Shown here piece after piece: positions 44,276 to 53,831 of a stretch of DNA of 64,000 nucleotides. How positions within the stretch are numbered: position 1 is the stretch's first letter; every line of letters starts with the position of its first letter. The notes beneath the pieces are model-generated. The model searched no databases and had not been told where the DNA came from. It saw only the letters and a program-made list of their open reading frames with translations. The DNA is from a virus. Location: IMG/VR virus record IMGVR_UViG_3300025087_000002, positions 1 to 64,000 of that record, one strand, 5' to 3'. The position numbers and the translations under genes are program-made.

Positions 44276-46327
44276 CTAACTATTTGATATATTTGTCATT
44301 CCTTCATTTGCTGTTAATGGTGCATTTTCAAAACCTTCAGGCATTCTTGGCTTTTGTAATGTTGTATCTTGTTGATTCAATGCCTGTTCTACTGGTGGTA
44401 GATTTTGGGGTGCTTCCATTTGTGATGGTGATGTTGTCTGTCCTGGATTTGGTTGGGTTATTGGTTGAACTATCGGTTGAATACCCATAGCTTGTAACAA
44501 CATAGGATCTGTATTTTTCCAAGTTTGAATATGTTCATTGATATGAGTTAATACTAGATTAACTAACTCAGCATCAGATTTTAATATAGTATCATTCAAT
44601 ACACCTCTATGACATTGAATATGTTTGGGGTGATTTTCTATAGCTAATACAATAGGTTTTGTTCCCATTAAGAAACCTTCGTTTTCACCACGTATTAAAA
44701 ATTCCTCTTTTACAATATCTTCTGTACCCATTTCTAATTTACCAGTATGTATAATTGTTATGTATTGTTCTGGGGTAAGTGTGCCATATTGAAGTAAATT
44801 ATCAGCCATTTGTGCTCTACCAGCAAGTGTATTAGTTAAAGGATTTGCAACATCAACAATAACTCTATTTATAGAACGTAGGTCTTCTCCTTTAAATTCT
44901 TTCATATACGACCTTCCAGATTTACCAACAATAGCCGCAATTCTTGGAGAGTTAGCAAAATCTTGAAGTATTTCAATTAAACAAATACCGACATTTTCAA
45001 TTAAGTAAATATATTCTTGTTGTAAACCCGACATAAATTGTATAGCATTAGTTTGTACCATAGCCAATGCTGATCCAGAACGTAAAGATGCTTCTGGATT
45101 TCCTCTAGCTGTTGAATTTATAGCCGATAGAGTTTCCATATCTTTAACATAACGATCCATTAAATTATACAATTCAGGAGCTGTTTTTGTTAAGTTTAAA
45201 GCTTCAGGTTTAGCACCACCTTGAGGGTTATAATCCATGATACTTAAACCATTAGCTAATTGTGTGACATCAATATTTGATCCACTAGGATTTAATATTG
45301 TTTGTACACCAAAAGCAACGTTGTTACTTAATGCTGCTGAATTTAAACTATTATGTGCGTCCTGTATTGATAGTAAATCAAATAAAGGACTATATCCTAA
45401 TGGTGTTCCTAGTATTCTTCCTGGATAAATTGGGAATACAGGTATCCTCCTATATGGTAGTTCACCCTCATGGAGTATTGCTTCTTCAGAAACAAATAAC
45501 ATATATTTACCTTCAGGCATTGCCTCACTACGCCTGTGATAAAACTCTAACACAGATATATCATCAGTTTCATCTCCACTATATAAACCAACACGTACTC
45601 TTTTCGAATGATCTTTCGATTCTATAGCCATTATTTCTTTTTCTAAATGTGGATACTTAGCGATCAAGTCATATCTATTTTTAAATGATCTAGTTATAAT
45701 CCAATCGAAATCTCTACCTTCTTTGGAAAGATCCATAACAACATCTAAAGCTGATAGAACATTAAATTCAACATCACCTTCATACTGTGGATCTGGTATT
45801 TCTACTTTCTCTCCATTTTCTTGTAGTTCTTTGTATTCTTGTATTTCTTTTTTATTAGTTACTTCACCTAACATACCATTCCAAGACATTTTCATCCAAC
45901 CCAAAGATGTAGATAATGCATATTCACATGCCATCTTTAAGTATTCTTCTAGTTTCTTTTCTCTCATATAATAGTCAAGTAGACCATTTCCTAGATATGT
46001 CTGTGTAACCGATTTAAAGTCTGTATTTACTGCTCTACATTCCATTGCCGGTCTAGTTGATGTTGTCATAGTCAACATATGTCTAGCTATGTTTCTGAGA
46101 TGATTAACTACTATCTGAGCTAGTTCTCCATCTTCACCAGCAAACGTAATTTGATGAGCTTCACCTATTGAATTATAGTATCCACCATAATATGCAGCAT
46201 ATAAATCTCTAAGTTTATCCATGAATCCACAAGAGTTAAGTGATCTATCCCATGATTCAATTTTAGATAACAAAGCTGAAGCACATTCTTTTGATTCTCT
46301 TGCTGCAAAATATTTATTATTTTCCAT
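44276..46327 (-). CDS. Portal protein
   Basis: The 683-residue protein shows podovirus portal features: AYYGGYYNSIGEAHQITFAG, the NHLRNIARHMLTMTTSTRPA wing helix, GRILGTPLGYSPLFDLLSIQ and a Gln/Pro-rich C-terminus. It would form the dodecameric ring at the packaging vertex and bind the adaptor and terminase. The 107-base gap before the scaffold contains no evident gene. Confidence 0.85.
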   Translation of the reverse strand: MENNKYFAARESKECASALLSKIESWDRSLNSCGFMDKLRDLYAAYYGGYYNSIGEAHQITFAGEDGELAQIVVNHLRNIARHMLTMTTSTRPAMECRAVNTDFKSVTQTYLGNGLLDYYMREKKLEEYLKMACEYALSTSLGWMKMSWNGMLGEVTNKKEIQEYKELQENGEKVEIPDPQYEGDVEFNVLSALDVVMDLSKEGRDFDWIITRSFKNRYDLIAKYPHLEKEIMAIESKDHSKRVRVGLYSGDETDDISVLEFYHRRSEAMPEGKYMLFVSEEAILHEGELPYRRIPVFPIYPGRILGTPLGYSPLFDLLSIQDAHNSLNSAALSNNVAFGVQTILNPSGSNIDVTQLANGLSIMDYNPQGGAKPEALNLTKTAPELYNLMDRYVKDMETLSAINSTARGNPEASLRSGSALAMVQTNAIQFMSGLQQEYIYLIENVGICLIEILQDFANSPRIAAIVGKSGRSYMKEFKGEDLRSINRVIVDVANPLTNTLAGRAQMADNLLQYGTLTPEQYITIIHTGKLEMGTEDIVKEEFLIRGENEGFLMGTKPIVLAIENHPKHIQCHRGVLNDTILKSDAELVNLVLTHINEHIQTWKNTDPMLLQAMGIQPIVQPITQPNPGQTTSPSQMEAPQNLPPVEQALNQQDTTLQKPRMPEGFENAPLTANEGMTNISNS

Positions 46328-46340
46328 AAATCATCCTTAA

Positions 46341-47021
46341 TTAAGAAAACAAAGGTTTTTGAAAAGTTAAACCCCAAGCCGTATATACATCATTACCGTC
46401 TATTTTTCCACTAACTAATAAACCACCTGTCATTATTATTTTTATTTTATATCTTTCACCGCGATAGAAATCAAATTCTATAGCACAAGTTAATTGTGAT
46501 ACATTTTGTAAAGTATCTTTATAGTCTAAAACAAACCATTCTTCATCAGATTCTTCACCAACTTTAAATATACTTAACGTTACTGTACTAACATCAAGTA
46601 AAGATTTTAATTTCATTTGTAAGTCTAATAAATATATACCATCTCTAGGTATAACAAATTCGTCATTATCTGAATCATAATTACCATCTAAATCCCAAAG
46701 TACTCTAGATGATGTTACTGCGGTCCAAGAAGTTGATATGTTTTGATCTGTACCATTTTTATCAACAGCTAATGAAGAATAAAAATCAAAAGGATTCATT
46801 CTATTCATATGTAGAATCGCCTTTTCATACGACAAATCTTCAACACCATCATTTAATATGACTGTACCATTTTCTAATCTAGTTAATACACTCTCACTAG
46901 ATAATAATTTGAACCATTGGTTTGATGGTACATCATATGATTCACCAGAAGGAATATCACTATTTAATATTTGTATAGTCTCTTCTGTATTATTTTTAAG
47001 TATCTTTTTCATCATAATCAT
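46341..47021 (-). CDS. Structural protein, jelly-roll like (226 aa)
   Basis: The start at 47021 overlaps the upstream stop by four bases (ATGA). The C-terminal 120 residues (DGIYLLDLQMKLKSLLDVST and so on) look like a C1q/TNF-type beta sandwich. It is placed between portal and other small virion genes. It may decorate the head or tail. Confidence 0.55.
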   Translation of the reverse strand: MIMMKKILKNNTEETIQILNSDIPSGESYDVPSNQWFKLLSSESVLTRLENGTVILNDGVEDLSYEKAILHMNRMNPFDFYSSLAVDKNGTDQNISTSWTAVTSSRVLWDLDGNYDSDNDEFVIPRDGIYLLDLQMKLKSLLDVSTVTLSIFKVGEESDEEWFVLDYKDTLQNVSQLTCAIEFDFYRGERYKIKIIMTGGLLVSGKIDGNDVYTAWGLTFQKPLFS

Positions 47022-47506
47022 ACTGGAACCCTCGAAACCCATAATGTTAAATCCATATCACTACAGTTAGTACCGTCATCTAAGTATTGAGCATATACAA
47101 CACTACCAGCATCAAAAGTATAATCTAGACCATTAACAAATCCATATCCATCGTTTGGGCTATCAACATCTAATGTATAAAAAATAGTTCCAGTTTTAGA
47201 AACTGATCTAAATTGTACTCTAAAAGATACATTTATAGTTTGATTAGACCAACTTATTTCGTTTATTTTGGTTTTAACAGCAAATACACAAAATGGTGTG
47301 TTTGGTAGTAATTCTGTTGGACCTAACCAATTATTATTACCAACAATACCGTTATATACACCTCTTATTCCTGCTCTAGGAAATCCTTCACCATATTGTT
47401 TAGATTCTTCTATTGCAGACTGAGTATCTGTGGAATTGAATCCATTTGTTGAATTATCAAATGGTGTAGATTTTGCTACTTGAGTTGGGTGTGTACGATG
47501 TGTCAT
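47018..47506 (-). CDS. Structural protein candidate (162 aa)
   Basis: The N-terminus contains TPFDNSTNGFNSTDTQSAIE, a virion-attachment motif common in small fibre or head proteins. The C-terminus is a beta sandwich. It abuts both neighbours by overlaps (stop-start TAATG). No family is recognised. Confidence 0.55.
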   Translation of the reverse strand: MTHRTHPTQVAKSTPFDNSTNGFNSTDTQSAIEESKQYGEGFPRAGIRGVYNGIVGNNNWLGPTELLPNTPFCVFAVKTKINEISWSNQTINVSFRVQFRSVSKTGTIFYTLDVDSPNDGYGFVNGLDYTFDAGSVVYAQYLDDGTNCSDMDLTLWVSRVPV

Positions 47507-47799
47507 TATGCTACCTCTGTTATTCTAACATCAACAGTTCCAGTAGCTGTAATAACCCAAACCCTTAATTCTGGTCCAACTTCAAGTGGAAAAAATTGAT
47601 TACTAAATATTTTAGTACCGTTAGATGTTGTAACACCATTACTATATCCGTAATAAATATCACCATTCAAAGGTTGAATTGTTATTATTTTACGTTCACT
47701 TAATGGAGTTGTATCATAAACAACTTCTTGTGCTGTTGTTGTAACACTCAAAGCTTTATTATAGCCAGGACCATCCAGTTGTGAAAAATTTCCAGACAT
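47506..47799 (-). CDS. Small structural protein candidate (97 aa)
   Basis: Beta-rich protein (ALSVTTTAQEVVYDTTPLSE and RKIITIQPLNGDIYYGYSNG). Such small proteins beside the portal may be head-decoration or fibre subunits. No family is recognised. Confidence 0.5.
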   Translation of the reverse strand: MSGNFSQLDGPGYNKALSVTTTAQEVVYDTTPLSERKIITIQPLNGDIYYGYSNGVTTSNGTKIFSNQFFPLEVGPELRVWVITATGTVDVRITEVA

Positions 47800-47801
47800 A
47801 A

Positions 47802-48330
47802 TTATATCCTATTCCCTTTTTTCATATTTTCTATAGCAGGAAGATATTGTAAATTCCAAGGAACATGTAGTCCAGTAATATTTTTACCTTTTATCGGTAT
47901 TATATGATCAACATGATATCCTTTTGGACAATTTTTATATATTAATTTTAATTCTTCTTTTTGTTCTTTTGTTATCCATTTTGGTTGAACTTTTTTGTTT
48001 CTTCTACTATTTTCTCTTACTTTTGCTCTAGAATTATCTATATCTAAATAATATTCTCTTTTAGAACGTTCTCTACTTTTTTGATGTGTTAATTCTAAAT
48101 CTTCATAATAATATTTTTTTTGCATTAATTCTTCCTAATTCGCATATTCTATCTTTATTTTTTCTATAATATTTTCTTCTTCTAGAATTAACGTTGTCTT
48201 TTGTTTCTCTTATTCTATCTATTTTACATTTTCTACAATATGAACTTCTTCCAGATTTTTTTGCTCTATCAATACAAAAATCTTCTATATTTTTTTCTTG
48301 TTTACATTTAGGACAGAACTTAGTTGTCAT
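47802..48330 (-). pseudogene. HNH endonuclease split by a frameshift at A8
   Basis: The first frame (48330-48103) encodes a zinc ribbon, KFCPKCKQEKNIEDF and YCRKCK. The second (48125-47802) encodes the HNH nuclease, YHVDHIIPIKGKNITGLHVP, with NLQYLP and KKGN ends. They overlap at a run of eight A; removing one A joins them to about 175 residues, matching the intact HNH gene at 37782 in plan. It could be a decayed mobile gene, a transcription-slippage gene or a sequencing error. Confidence 0.7.
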
Positions 48331-48336
48331 ATATAA

Positions 48337-48552
48337 TTATTCTACCTTACTTTCTTTAGATTTAATAATTCGTTTAACTTCTAAAATATTAGCATCTAAT
48401 TTAGGTATAAATTTAGTTTGAATATAACTAAGTAATTTGAAATAGTCGATTATATCTTGTGTTTTGAAATGATTGAATTCTGCTTTTTTAGCTATTGTAT
48501 TTATAAATTCAATAAACTTTTCTTTGTCTTCTTCATTGAAATAATTTTCCAT
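48337..48552 (-). CDS. Helical hypothetical protein (71 aa)
   Basis: Short helical protein (EEDKEKFIEFINTIAKKAEF) with AAAAGGAG upstream. It is just before the HNH gene and after a hairpin. Function unknown. Confidence 0.5.
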   Translation of the reverse strand: MENYFNEEDKEKFIEFINTIAKKAEFNHFKTQDIIDYFKLLSYIQTKFIPKLDANILEVKRIIKSKESKVE

Positions 48553-48570
48553 ATAAACTCCTTTTATATG

Positions 48571-48616
48571 AACAAGGGATTAGAGAGAGTATTTCTACTC
48601 TCCCTTCCTACTTGTT
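48571..48616 (-). terminator. Hairpin between structural genes
   Basis: An inner 7-bp stem, GAGAGTA/TACTCTC, with TTTC loop is flanked by an outer AACAAG/CTTGTT pairing. There is no clear T tract, so it may be a terminator or a processing hairpin. Confidence 0.5.
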
Positions 48617-48622
48617 ATTGAA

Positions 48623-49534
48623 TTATGATAATTCCATGTGTCTAATTTCATGACCTAATGTTGCTGCTATCCATTGAACATCTACAGCAGCTCCTGCTCT
48701 TAGTTCCATAATGTTCGCTGGATCTAGTGGAAATCCGTTTGCTTGTGTAACTGAAGCACCACCAACAAATGCTCTTTTATTTGTATTATTAAAAATATAT
48801 AAATACTTTCTATTAGCTAATGCTGATGCAACAACAGATTCTCTAGTATCTGCAACATCTAGAGTATTAACATCATTTGCAATAGCTGTGTTAGCTAAAG
48901 CTGCATCATTAACAACTATTGAAGAATTGATGATATTAACATCTAATCCAGTATCAGCACCAACAACAGTAGAAGTGATAGATGTTCCTGCTCCGTCTTT
49001 AGTCCAAGAAGATACACTATCAGTAGCAGCAGCTAAGTCTCTAATATCCAAATCTGAAGCATCTACTGTAATTGAATTACCACCATCACCAATAACCCAA
49101 GGATCTGTTCCTTGATAAGCTGTAACACTATCAGATGTATATACTAAATCTCTAATGTCTAAATCTGAAGCAGTTACTGCTATTGAAGAATTAGAAATAT
49201 GAACATCTAATGCAATATCACTGTTTTCAGAAGTAGAAGTAAAATAATTAGTACCATCACCAAGTCTTACAGAATCTTCTGTATGATCTAAATCAACATC
49301 AATTTGAATATCACTAGAAGCAATGTTAACATCTAATGCATTACCGGTAGAAGTAATACCATTACCGGCACTATCAAATAAAGCCGATGCTGTATTCAAC
49401 CATTCTTGAGAATTAATTGTTTGATGGTCAATTAACGTACCATCAGATGATCTTACATATGCACCAACGGAATCACTAGCTAATATAGTGTCAGCGTCGG
49501 TTACATCGAAAATTAGCTTTGTCTTCCAACCCAT
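48623..49534 (-). CDS. Repeat-containing virion protein (303 aa)
   Basis: Contains two copies of a SDLDIRDL motif (ASDLDIRDLVYTSDSV and ASDLDIRDLAAATDSV), and other short beta repeats (ALDVNIASSDIQIDVD). The C-terminus is GHEIRHMELS. This is typical of a head fibre or decoration protein. Family is unknown. Confidence 0.55.
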   Translation of the reverse strand: MGWKTKLIFDVTDADTILASDSVGAYVRSSDGTLIDHQTINSQEWLNTASALFDSAGNGITSTGNALDVNIASSDIQIDVDLDHTEDSVRLGDGTNYFTSTSENSDIALDVHISNSSIAVTASDLDIRDLVYTSDSVTAYQGTDPWVIGDGGNSITVDASDLDIRDLAAATDSVSSWTKDGAGTSITSTVVGADTGLDVNIINSSIVVNDAALANTAIANDVNTLDVADTRESVVASALANRKYLYIFNNTNKRAFVGGASVTQANGFPLDPANIMELRAGAAVDVQWIAATLGHEIRHMELS

Positions 49535-49565
49535 AAAACCTCCTAAAAATTGTTAAAATAATTAT

Positions 49566-49964
49566 CTAGCTCCAACTAGATAATTCTATAGTATCATTTG
49601 CCTTGTTAGATCTAAAGTATACAACTATCGGAACAACTAATTTTAAATTATCTTCAGTCTTTAAATTTCCAGGACTTAATGTTGAAAATGTTGTTCCACT
49701 TTCACCAATCTGAAAAGACCATTGTATCTCTCCAAATTTCCTTGATTTCCATTCAAATCTTTTAGTACCCAAAGGTATTGTAAAACTATATTCTGTATTA
49801 GCTAGAGGTGCCGCTATATTTTGAGTTAAACCAGAATCAACTTCAATAGCTAAACTTATTTCACCTTGAATACGTACAGCAGTATTACCATCACCATCGG
49901 TGGTAAACTTTTCAGACTCCTTTCTGTGAAGCCAGTTATTTAAATGATTGAAAACTCCCTTCAC
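49566..49964 (-). CDS. Small structural protein (132 aa)
   Basis: Beta-rich protein with IPLGTKRFEWKSRKFGEIQW in the middle; starts MKGVFNHLNNWLHRKESEKF. It lies between two larger virion genes. Probably a head or tail decoration protein; family unknown. Confidence 0.5.
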   Translation of the reverse strand: MKGVFNHLNNWLHRKESEKFTTDGDGNTAVRIQGEISLAIEVDSGLTQNIAAPLANTEYSFTIPLGTKRFEWKSRKFGEIQWSFQIGESGTTFSTLSPGNLKTEDNLKLVVPIVVYFRSNKANDTIELSSWS

Positions 49965-49976
49965 AACAAATCCTTC

Positions 49977-50975
49977 CTAGATTATTTTTTCAATAGAAGA
50001 TATTAATTTAGTAACTACATCATAATGTATTCTAACTTTCGCTACTAACCCTCCGATTTCTCCTATTTGTACAGATTTAATCATTCCATGTTCAGTATTA
50101 ACATCTGTAGTTATTGTTGCTACACCATATGTATTATTCTTTATTGTTACTTCATTCGTTCTATATGTAGCAATAAAATAATCTAATATATCTATAGCAT
50201 TATTTGTTTTTTCAGCAATAGTGTTCTCATTATCACTTGATAAAATATTAACAATAATTGGTATACTACCTAGAGGTGATGGATCAACACCTAATCCATC
50301 TAAATTATACCAAACGTGAAATTTAAACTCATCATTTGTTGTATATAAAAAAAAGTATTTATTATTAAGAGTGTTTAAACCTTTTTGTGATGATATACCT
50401 AAACCACTTGTACCATTTGTTGCATCTGGTTTATCACCAACACTATTACTAGCTATAGTTGTCATACACCCAATATTAAGTGATGTAAATTCACTATCTA
50501 AATTCATAACTTCTTTTAATCTAGAAGCTAATAAATTAGAATTATCTGATGAATATATAACAACTTCTAAATCTCTTAAAGCTCCAGTAACTGGATGTAT
50601 TGATGTACCATTAAGATTAAACCATACACCAACAGATCCAACATCATCATATATTATGAAATATTTACCATCTAAATTTATACCAGTTTTACCATTAAAA
50701 GTAACTGTAGTAATTTCGCTTCTACCATCTGGTGTTCCTCTACATGAAATTAAAGTTTCATGAGCAATACCTTCACCATAAAAATTAATATATTCAACTT
50801 CAAACGTTCCATCACTCATATCTTTATATTCATAACTAACTTTAACGTAACGTTTAGGAACAAAGTCATTGGCTAATATAACATCAAACGCTCTTTGTGT
50901 GTCGTTAAATGCAGTTTGAAGTGTTTGTCCTGGATCTAATACTGACAAACTATTTGGACTATTTTTAGAAAACAT
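49977..50975 (-). CDS. Virion protein candidate (332 aa)
   Basis: The protein is beta-rich with two similar halves: INLDGKYFIIYDDVGSVGVW at about 104 and TLNNKYFFLYTTNDEFKFHV at about 200, both followed by a Y/F-NLDG/NLNG segment. It looks internally duplicated. It is the first gene after late promoter-like element 5 and follows the terminase. Confidence 0.55.
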   Translation of the reverse strand: MFSKNSPNSLSVLDPGQTLQTAFNDTQRAFDVILANDFVPKRYVKVSYEYKDMSDGTFEVEYINFYGEGIAHETLISCRGTPDGRSEITTVTFNGKTGINLDGKYFIIYDDVGSVGVWFNLNGTSIHPVTGALRDLEVVIYSSDNSNLLASRLKEVMNLDSEFTSLNIGCMTTIASNSVGDKPDATNGTSGLGISSQKGLNTLNNKYFFLYTTNDEFKFHVWYNLDGLGVDPSPLGSIPIIVNILSSDNENTIAEKTNNAIDILDYFIATYRTNEVTIKNNTYGVATITTDVNTEHGMIKSVQIGEIGGLVAKVRIHYDVVTKLISSIEKII

Positions 50976-51014
50976 ATATTATATTCCAATAACATTAGTT
51001 GTTTAATTTAAACT

Positions 51015-51031
51015 ACATTAATACTTGATAA
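51015..51031 (-). promoter_or_regulatory. Late promoter-like element 5
   Basis: Minus strand TTATCAAGTATTAATGT immediately after the terminase stop, 39 bp before the 50975 start. Confidence 0.66.
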
Positions 51032-53008
51032 TCATCTACGACGCTTAACTGTGAAAATGTCACGAATACTCTGTTGAACGTCCGTAAGTTGTTGTTTTTG
51101 TTTAGGAGAGTAGAATCCACCTTTAGGTAAATCGTAATCTTTAGGGTATGGATTTTTATGATAGTTGATGTTACGTATCAAATAAATCAATGCATCTAAA
51201 CAGTCAAAATGTGAACCATCAGCAGCTTTCTCATATTTAGTTCTTGCTTTATTCCAAGTAGCATTCATTAAATGAAATATTAGGTTTATACATCTAGGAT
51301 TTATCTTTAGTTTTTTACCAGAAACTTTCATACGTAAAGCGTTTATTTGTGCGTTTTTATCATCTTTTCTAGTTGGTATAAACGATAAGTTGTGTAAGTT
51401 ATTAAAGTCTACGATAATTTGCCAACTAGTATCACATATCCTTGACTCTGGTAATTTGTCACCCCAAAGCATCTTTTCCTTTAATTTAATAGCATCAGCC
51501 ATATCAATAGTTGTATATTCTTTACCATTGAATACTAATTCATCTTCAACAACAATTTCATCATTTCTAAAATCATAATACGCAAACAAAAAAGCTGTCC
51601 AATCTAGTATACCAAAGTCACCAGAAGTATAACATGTATAGTGTGCTGGTCGTTTCCATGTTTGTATTATGTCTTTCATTTTTTCATCAGTAGCTTCTGG
51701 TATAACTAATGAATTTGTGTCAGCTAATAATTTACATAAGTATTCTCTTTTAAAATCTATAGAATCTTTACCACCAACAGCATTAGCCATTTCTTCTATT
51801 TCATATCCTTTAAATCTAGGACAATCATATATAGTTCTTCTGGTATATGCTTTTTTATAGTCAGCTTCTTTAATATATTTATTAAATGTATGTGCTGCTG
51901 AAGATGGTGGAGTTGAAATCATGATTGTTAATCTACGCTTAGACGTATTCATAGTTGGAAATAATACAGATTTATAATAGTAGTCAAATTCAGATGAATC
52001 CATAAATCCACACTCATCCATGAATACCCTATCAAATCTTTGACCTCTAGCATTTTCAATATTACCAGAGTCTGTACCAATACAATGAATTTCAGAACCA
52101 TTATCAAATACGAATACGTTTTCTTGAGTATTAAATTTAGGTCTTAATTCTTTAGGACAATCTATACATATTTCATTGAAACGAGATTTAATTAATTTTC
52201 TAGCTTGATTCTGTCTAGGTAAAACGTAAGCTATTTTAAAGTTGGGATTACGAATACATTCTTCGATTGCTAATAAAGAAATTAGGAAAGAGTTATGAGT
52301 TACCAATCCATCACCAGTAAGATATAAATGTGTATCATTATCAACAGTAATATCCCAACATTGTTCCATTCTTCTATTTTCTTTTCTAACACTAACAGAA
52401 TCTGTCACACCATTTACAACAGTTACTATTTTATCATACTCATTAAAATCTTTTAGTGGTTTCTCCAAAAGATTACCTTCACCATTTTTAACTAACCAGT
52501 AATGTTCATCAGTACAACCAGCTAAAACTTTACCATTACCAACTAAATCAAATACTTCTTCAACACCACAATCTATTTTATCAACAACTTTAGTTGGACT
52601 TACACTACCGTCTTTATTATATCCATAAATAATATCACCAATATTAATATCTTTGATTAACTTTGGTCCAGTTTCTGTGATGACGTAAGTACTTGAATTT
52701 ATTGACTTTCCAGTTTGTCTTGAGAGGCACCATACTAACAAATTATTCTTAGTAGTATGGTAATTTTCATATAAACTTTTCTGATTACTATCCAACTTCC
52801 AATGAAGTACTCCTCTTTTCCACAATTTAACAGCAGCTTCTCTTTGTAATCTCTGTTTTTTAGCATCAGGTTTAGTTGTACCTTTAGGTCTACCTCTAGG
52901 TACAATCTTGACTAAATCTTCTTCAGTATTTATTATTTTACTATCAACAACAGGTTCTTTATCCTCAACAACTTCTTCTATGATAGTTTTATCTCCACTA
53001 TTCATCAT
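51032..53008 (-). CDS. terL: Terminase large subunit with in-frame mini-intein
   Basis: Counting from the start at 53014, residues up to 103 lead into the Walker A motif LSRQTGK/S, interrupted by a 138-residue intein (52705-52292). After excision it reads SRQTGKSFLISLLAIEE. Walker B is RVFMDECGFM and the nuclease domain contains SGDFGILDWTAFL and DCLDALIYL. Mature protein is about 520 residues, normal for TerL. The start is ATG 53008 or 53005 (GTG 53014 is also in frame). It packages DNA into proheads. The small-subunit candidate lies just upstream. Confidence 0.9.
   Translation of the reverse strand: MMNSGDKTIIEEVVEDKEPVVDSKIINTEEDLVKIVPRGRPKGTTKPDAKKQRLQREAAVKLWKRGVLHWKLDSNQKSLYENYHTTKNNLLVWCLSRQTGKSINSSTYVITETGPKLIKDINIGDIIYGYNKDGSVSPTKVVDKIDCGVEEVFDLVGNGKVLAGCTDEHYWLVKNGEGNLLEKPLKDFNEYDKIVTVVNGVTDSVSVRKENRRMEQCWDITVDNDTHLYLTGDGLVTHNSFLISLLAIEECIRNPNFKIAYVLPRQNQARKLIKSRFNEICIDCPKELRPKFNTQENVFVFDNGSEIHCIGTDSGNIENARGQRFDRVFMDECGFMDSSEFDYYYKSVLFPTMNTSKRRLTIMISTPPSSAAHTFNKYIKEADYKKAYTRRTIYDCPRFKGYEIEEMANAVGGKDSIDFKREYLCKLLADTNSLVIPEATDEKMKDIIQTWKRPAHYTCYTSGDFGILDWTAFLFAYYDFRNDEIVVEDELVFNGKEYTTIDMADAIKLKEKMLWGDKLPESRICDTSWQIIVDFNNLHNLSFIPTRKDDKNAQINALRMKVSGKKLKINPRCINLIFHLMNATWNKARTKYEKAADGSHFDCLDALIYLIRNINYHKNPYPKDYDLPKGGFYSPKQKQQLTDVQQSIRDIFTVKRRR
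52292..52705 (-). mobile_element. Mini-intein in terminase, Ser1 type
   Basis: The 138-residue element begins SINSSTYVITETGPKLIKDI (block A, with Ser in place of Cys at position 1). Block B has LAGCTDEHYWLV with the T-x-x-H pattern. Block F/G ends HLYLTGDGLVTHN and the next residue is Ser. No endonuclease domain is present. It sits inside the ATP-binding loop, so packaging needs splicing. Confidence 0.88.
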
Positions 53009-53432
53009 CTTCACCTGAAACTATGCGCAATAAATCAGCAGTAGCTTCTTGTTTATCTTCCTTGGATAGTTTAGGAAGCTTATCACCATTCTTTAAAGCT
53101 ACATATGCTTTTATAAGTACGTCAAATTTACGCAAATCAGCCCCTTCTAAGCGTTCTCCTTGCATGACTATACCATCATGCATCCTTTTGAATTCAACCT
53201 CAATAATCTCCATTTGGTGGCTTCTACGAGCCAGTATACCTTCTTCCTGCTTTGGTTGAATTGATGGAACACTACTATTTTTTAGTAACTCTTCTAAATG
53301 TTTGACTTTCTCTTCTAAGTCATCAATATAATTCTTTGCTTCAAAAAGCATATTACATGCTTTCTCAGCAAATTCCTTAGAATTCATTTCATTTTTCAAT
53401 TGCTCTAGATTTAGTATATTTAATGTATCCAT
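52998..53432 (-). CDS. Terminase small subunit candidate
   Basis: The 144-residue protein is mainly helical with a coiled coil (about 33-52) and an acidic C-terminus. It overlaps the terL start by about 11 bases. The size and position fit a small terminase subunit, but no clear helix-turn-helix could be placed. Confidence 0.55.
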   Translation of the reverse strand: MDTLNILNLEQLKNEMNSKEFAEKACNMLFEAKNYIDDLEEKVKHLEELLKNSSVPSIQPKQEEGILARRSHQMEIIEVEFKRMHDGIVMQGERLEGADLRKFDVLIKAYVALKNGDKLPKLSKEDKQEATADLLRIVSGEDDE

Positions 53433-53434
53433 AT

Positions 53435-53722
53435 CTATTTTCTCTTCGATTGTTGAAACTCTAGATTAACTCTAGCTAGTTTACTTTTAATATCGTTTAT
53501 CTCTTCTCTAGTACTTTCTTTAAAGTCTTCTTCAGTTTCTATCTTACGTTTATTATCCATCCAATAAATAAAACAATAAACACCACCTAACACTAAAAGA
53601 TTAGCTGCTGTTTGTAATGTTGGTTGAATCAATAGTAATTTAATAACAAAGAGTACATAGACACTTAAAAGATAGTGTTTGAAACTAGATAAAAATAACC
53701 ATATCCGTTTTAAATAATTCAT
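53435..53722 (-). CDS. Two-span membrane protein (95 aa), holin candidate
   Basis: Two membrane segments (HYLLSVYVLFVIKLLLIQ and TAANLLVLGGVYCFIYWM) are followed by a charged coiled C-terminus. It heads the terminase unit, with AAAAGGAG upstream. Many phages place a holin or membrane anchor here. Not distinguished from other small membrane proteins by sequence. Confidence 0.5.
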   Translation of the reverse strand: MNYLKRIWLFLSSFKHYLLSVYVLFVIKLLLIQPTLQTAANLLVLGGVYCFIYWMDNKRKIETEEDFKESTREEINDIKSKLARVNLEFQQSKRK

Positions 53723-53745
53723 AAAACTCCTTTTTTATGATATAA

Positions 53746-53831
53746 TAGGGTATCGGTAGTTTCGTTAACGGCTTGTATGTGTTAAACACTATGTCAATAT
53801 AGACCTTCCGACTTGACACTACGTAACCCTA
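53746..53831 (-). promoter_or_regulatory. Structured leader of the terminase unit
   Basis: Minus-strand RNA could fold with an outer TAGGGT/ACCCTA stem (53831-53826 and 53751-53746) enclosing TGTCAA/TTGACA (53818-53813 and 53797-53792) and a GTGTT-AACAC dyad. It starts exactly at late promoter-like element 6 and ends 24 bases before the gene. Confidence 0.4.

Noticed and set aside
53746-53831. A tRNA on either strand
   Set aside because: The outer stem and length fit loosely, but no TTCRA T-loop, no proper anticodon arm and no D-arm spacing were found.
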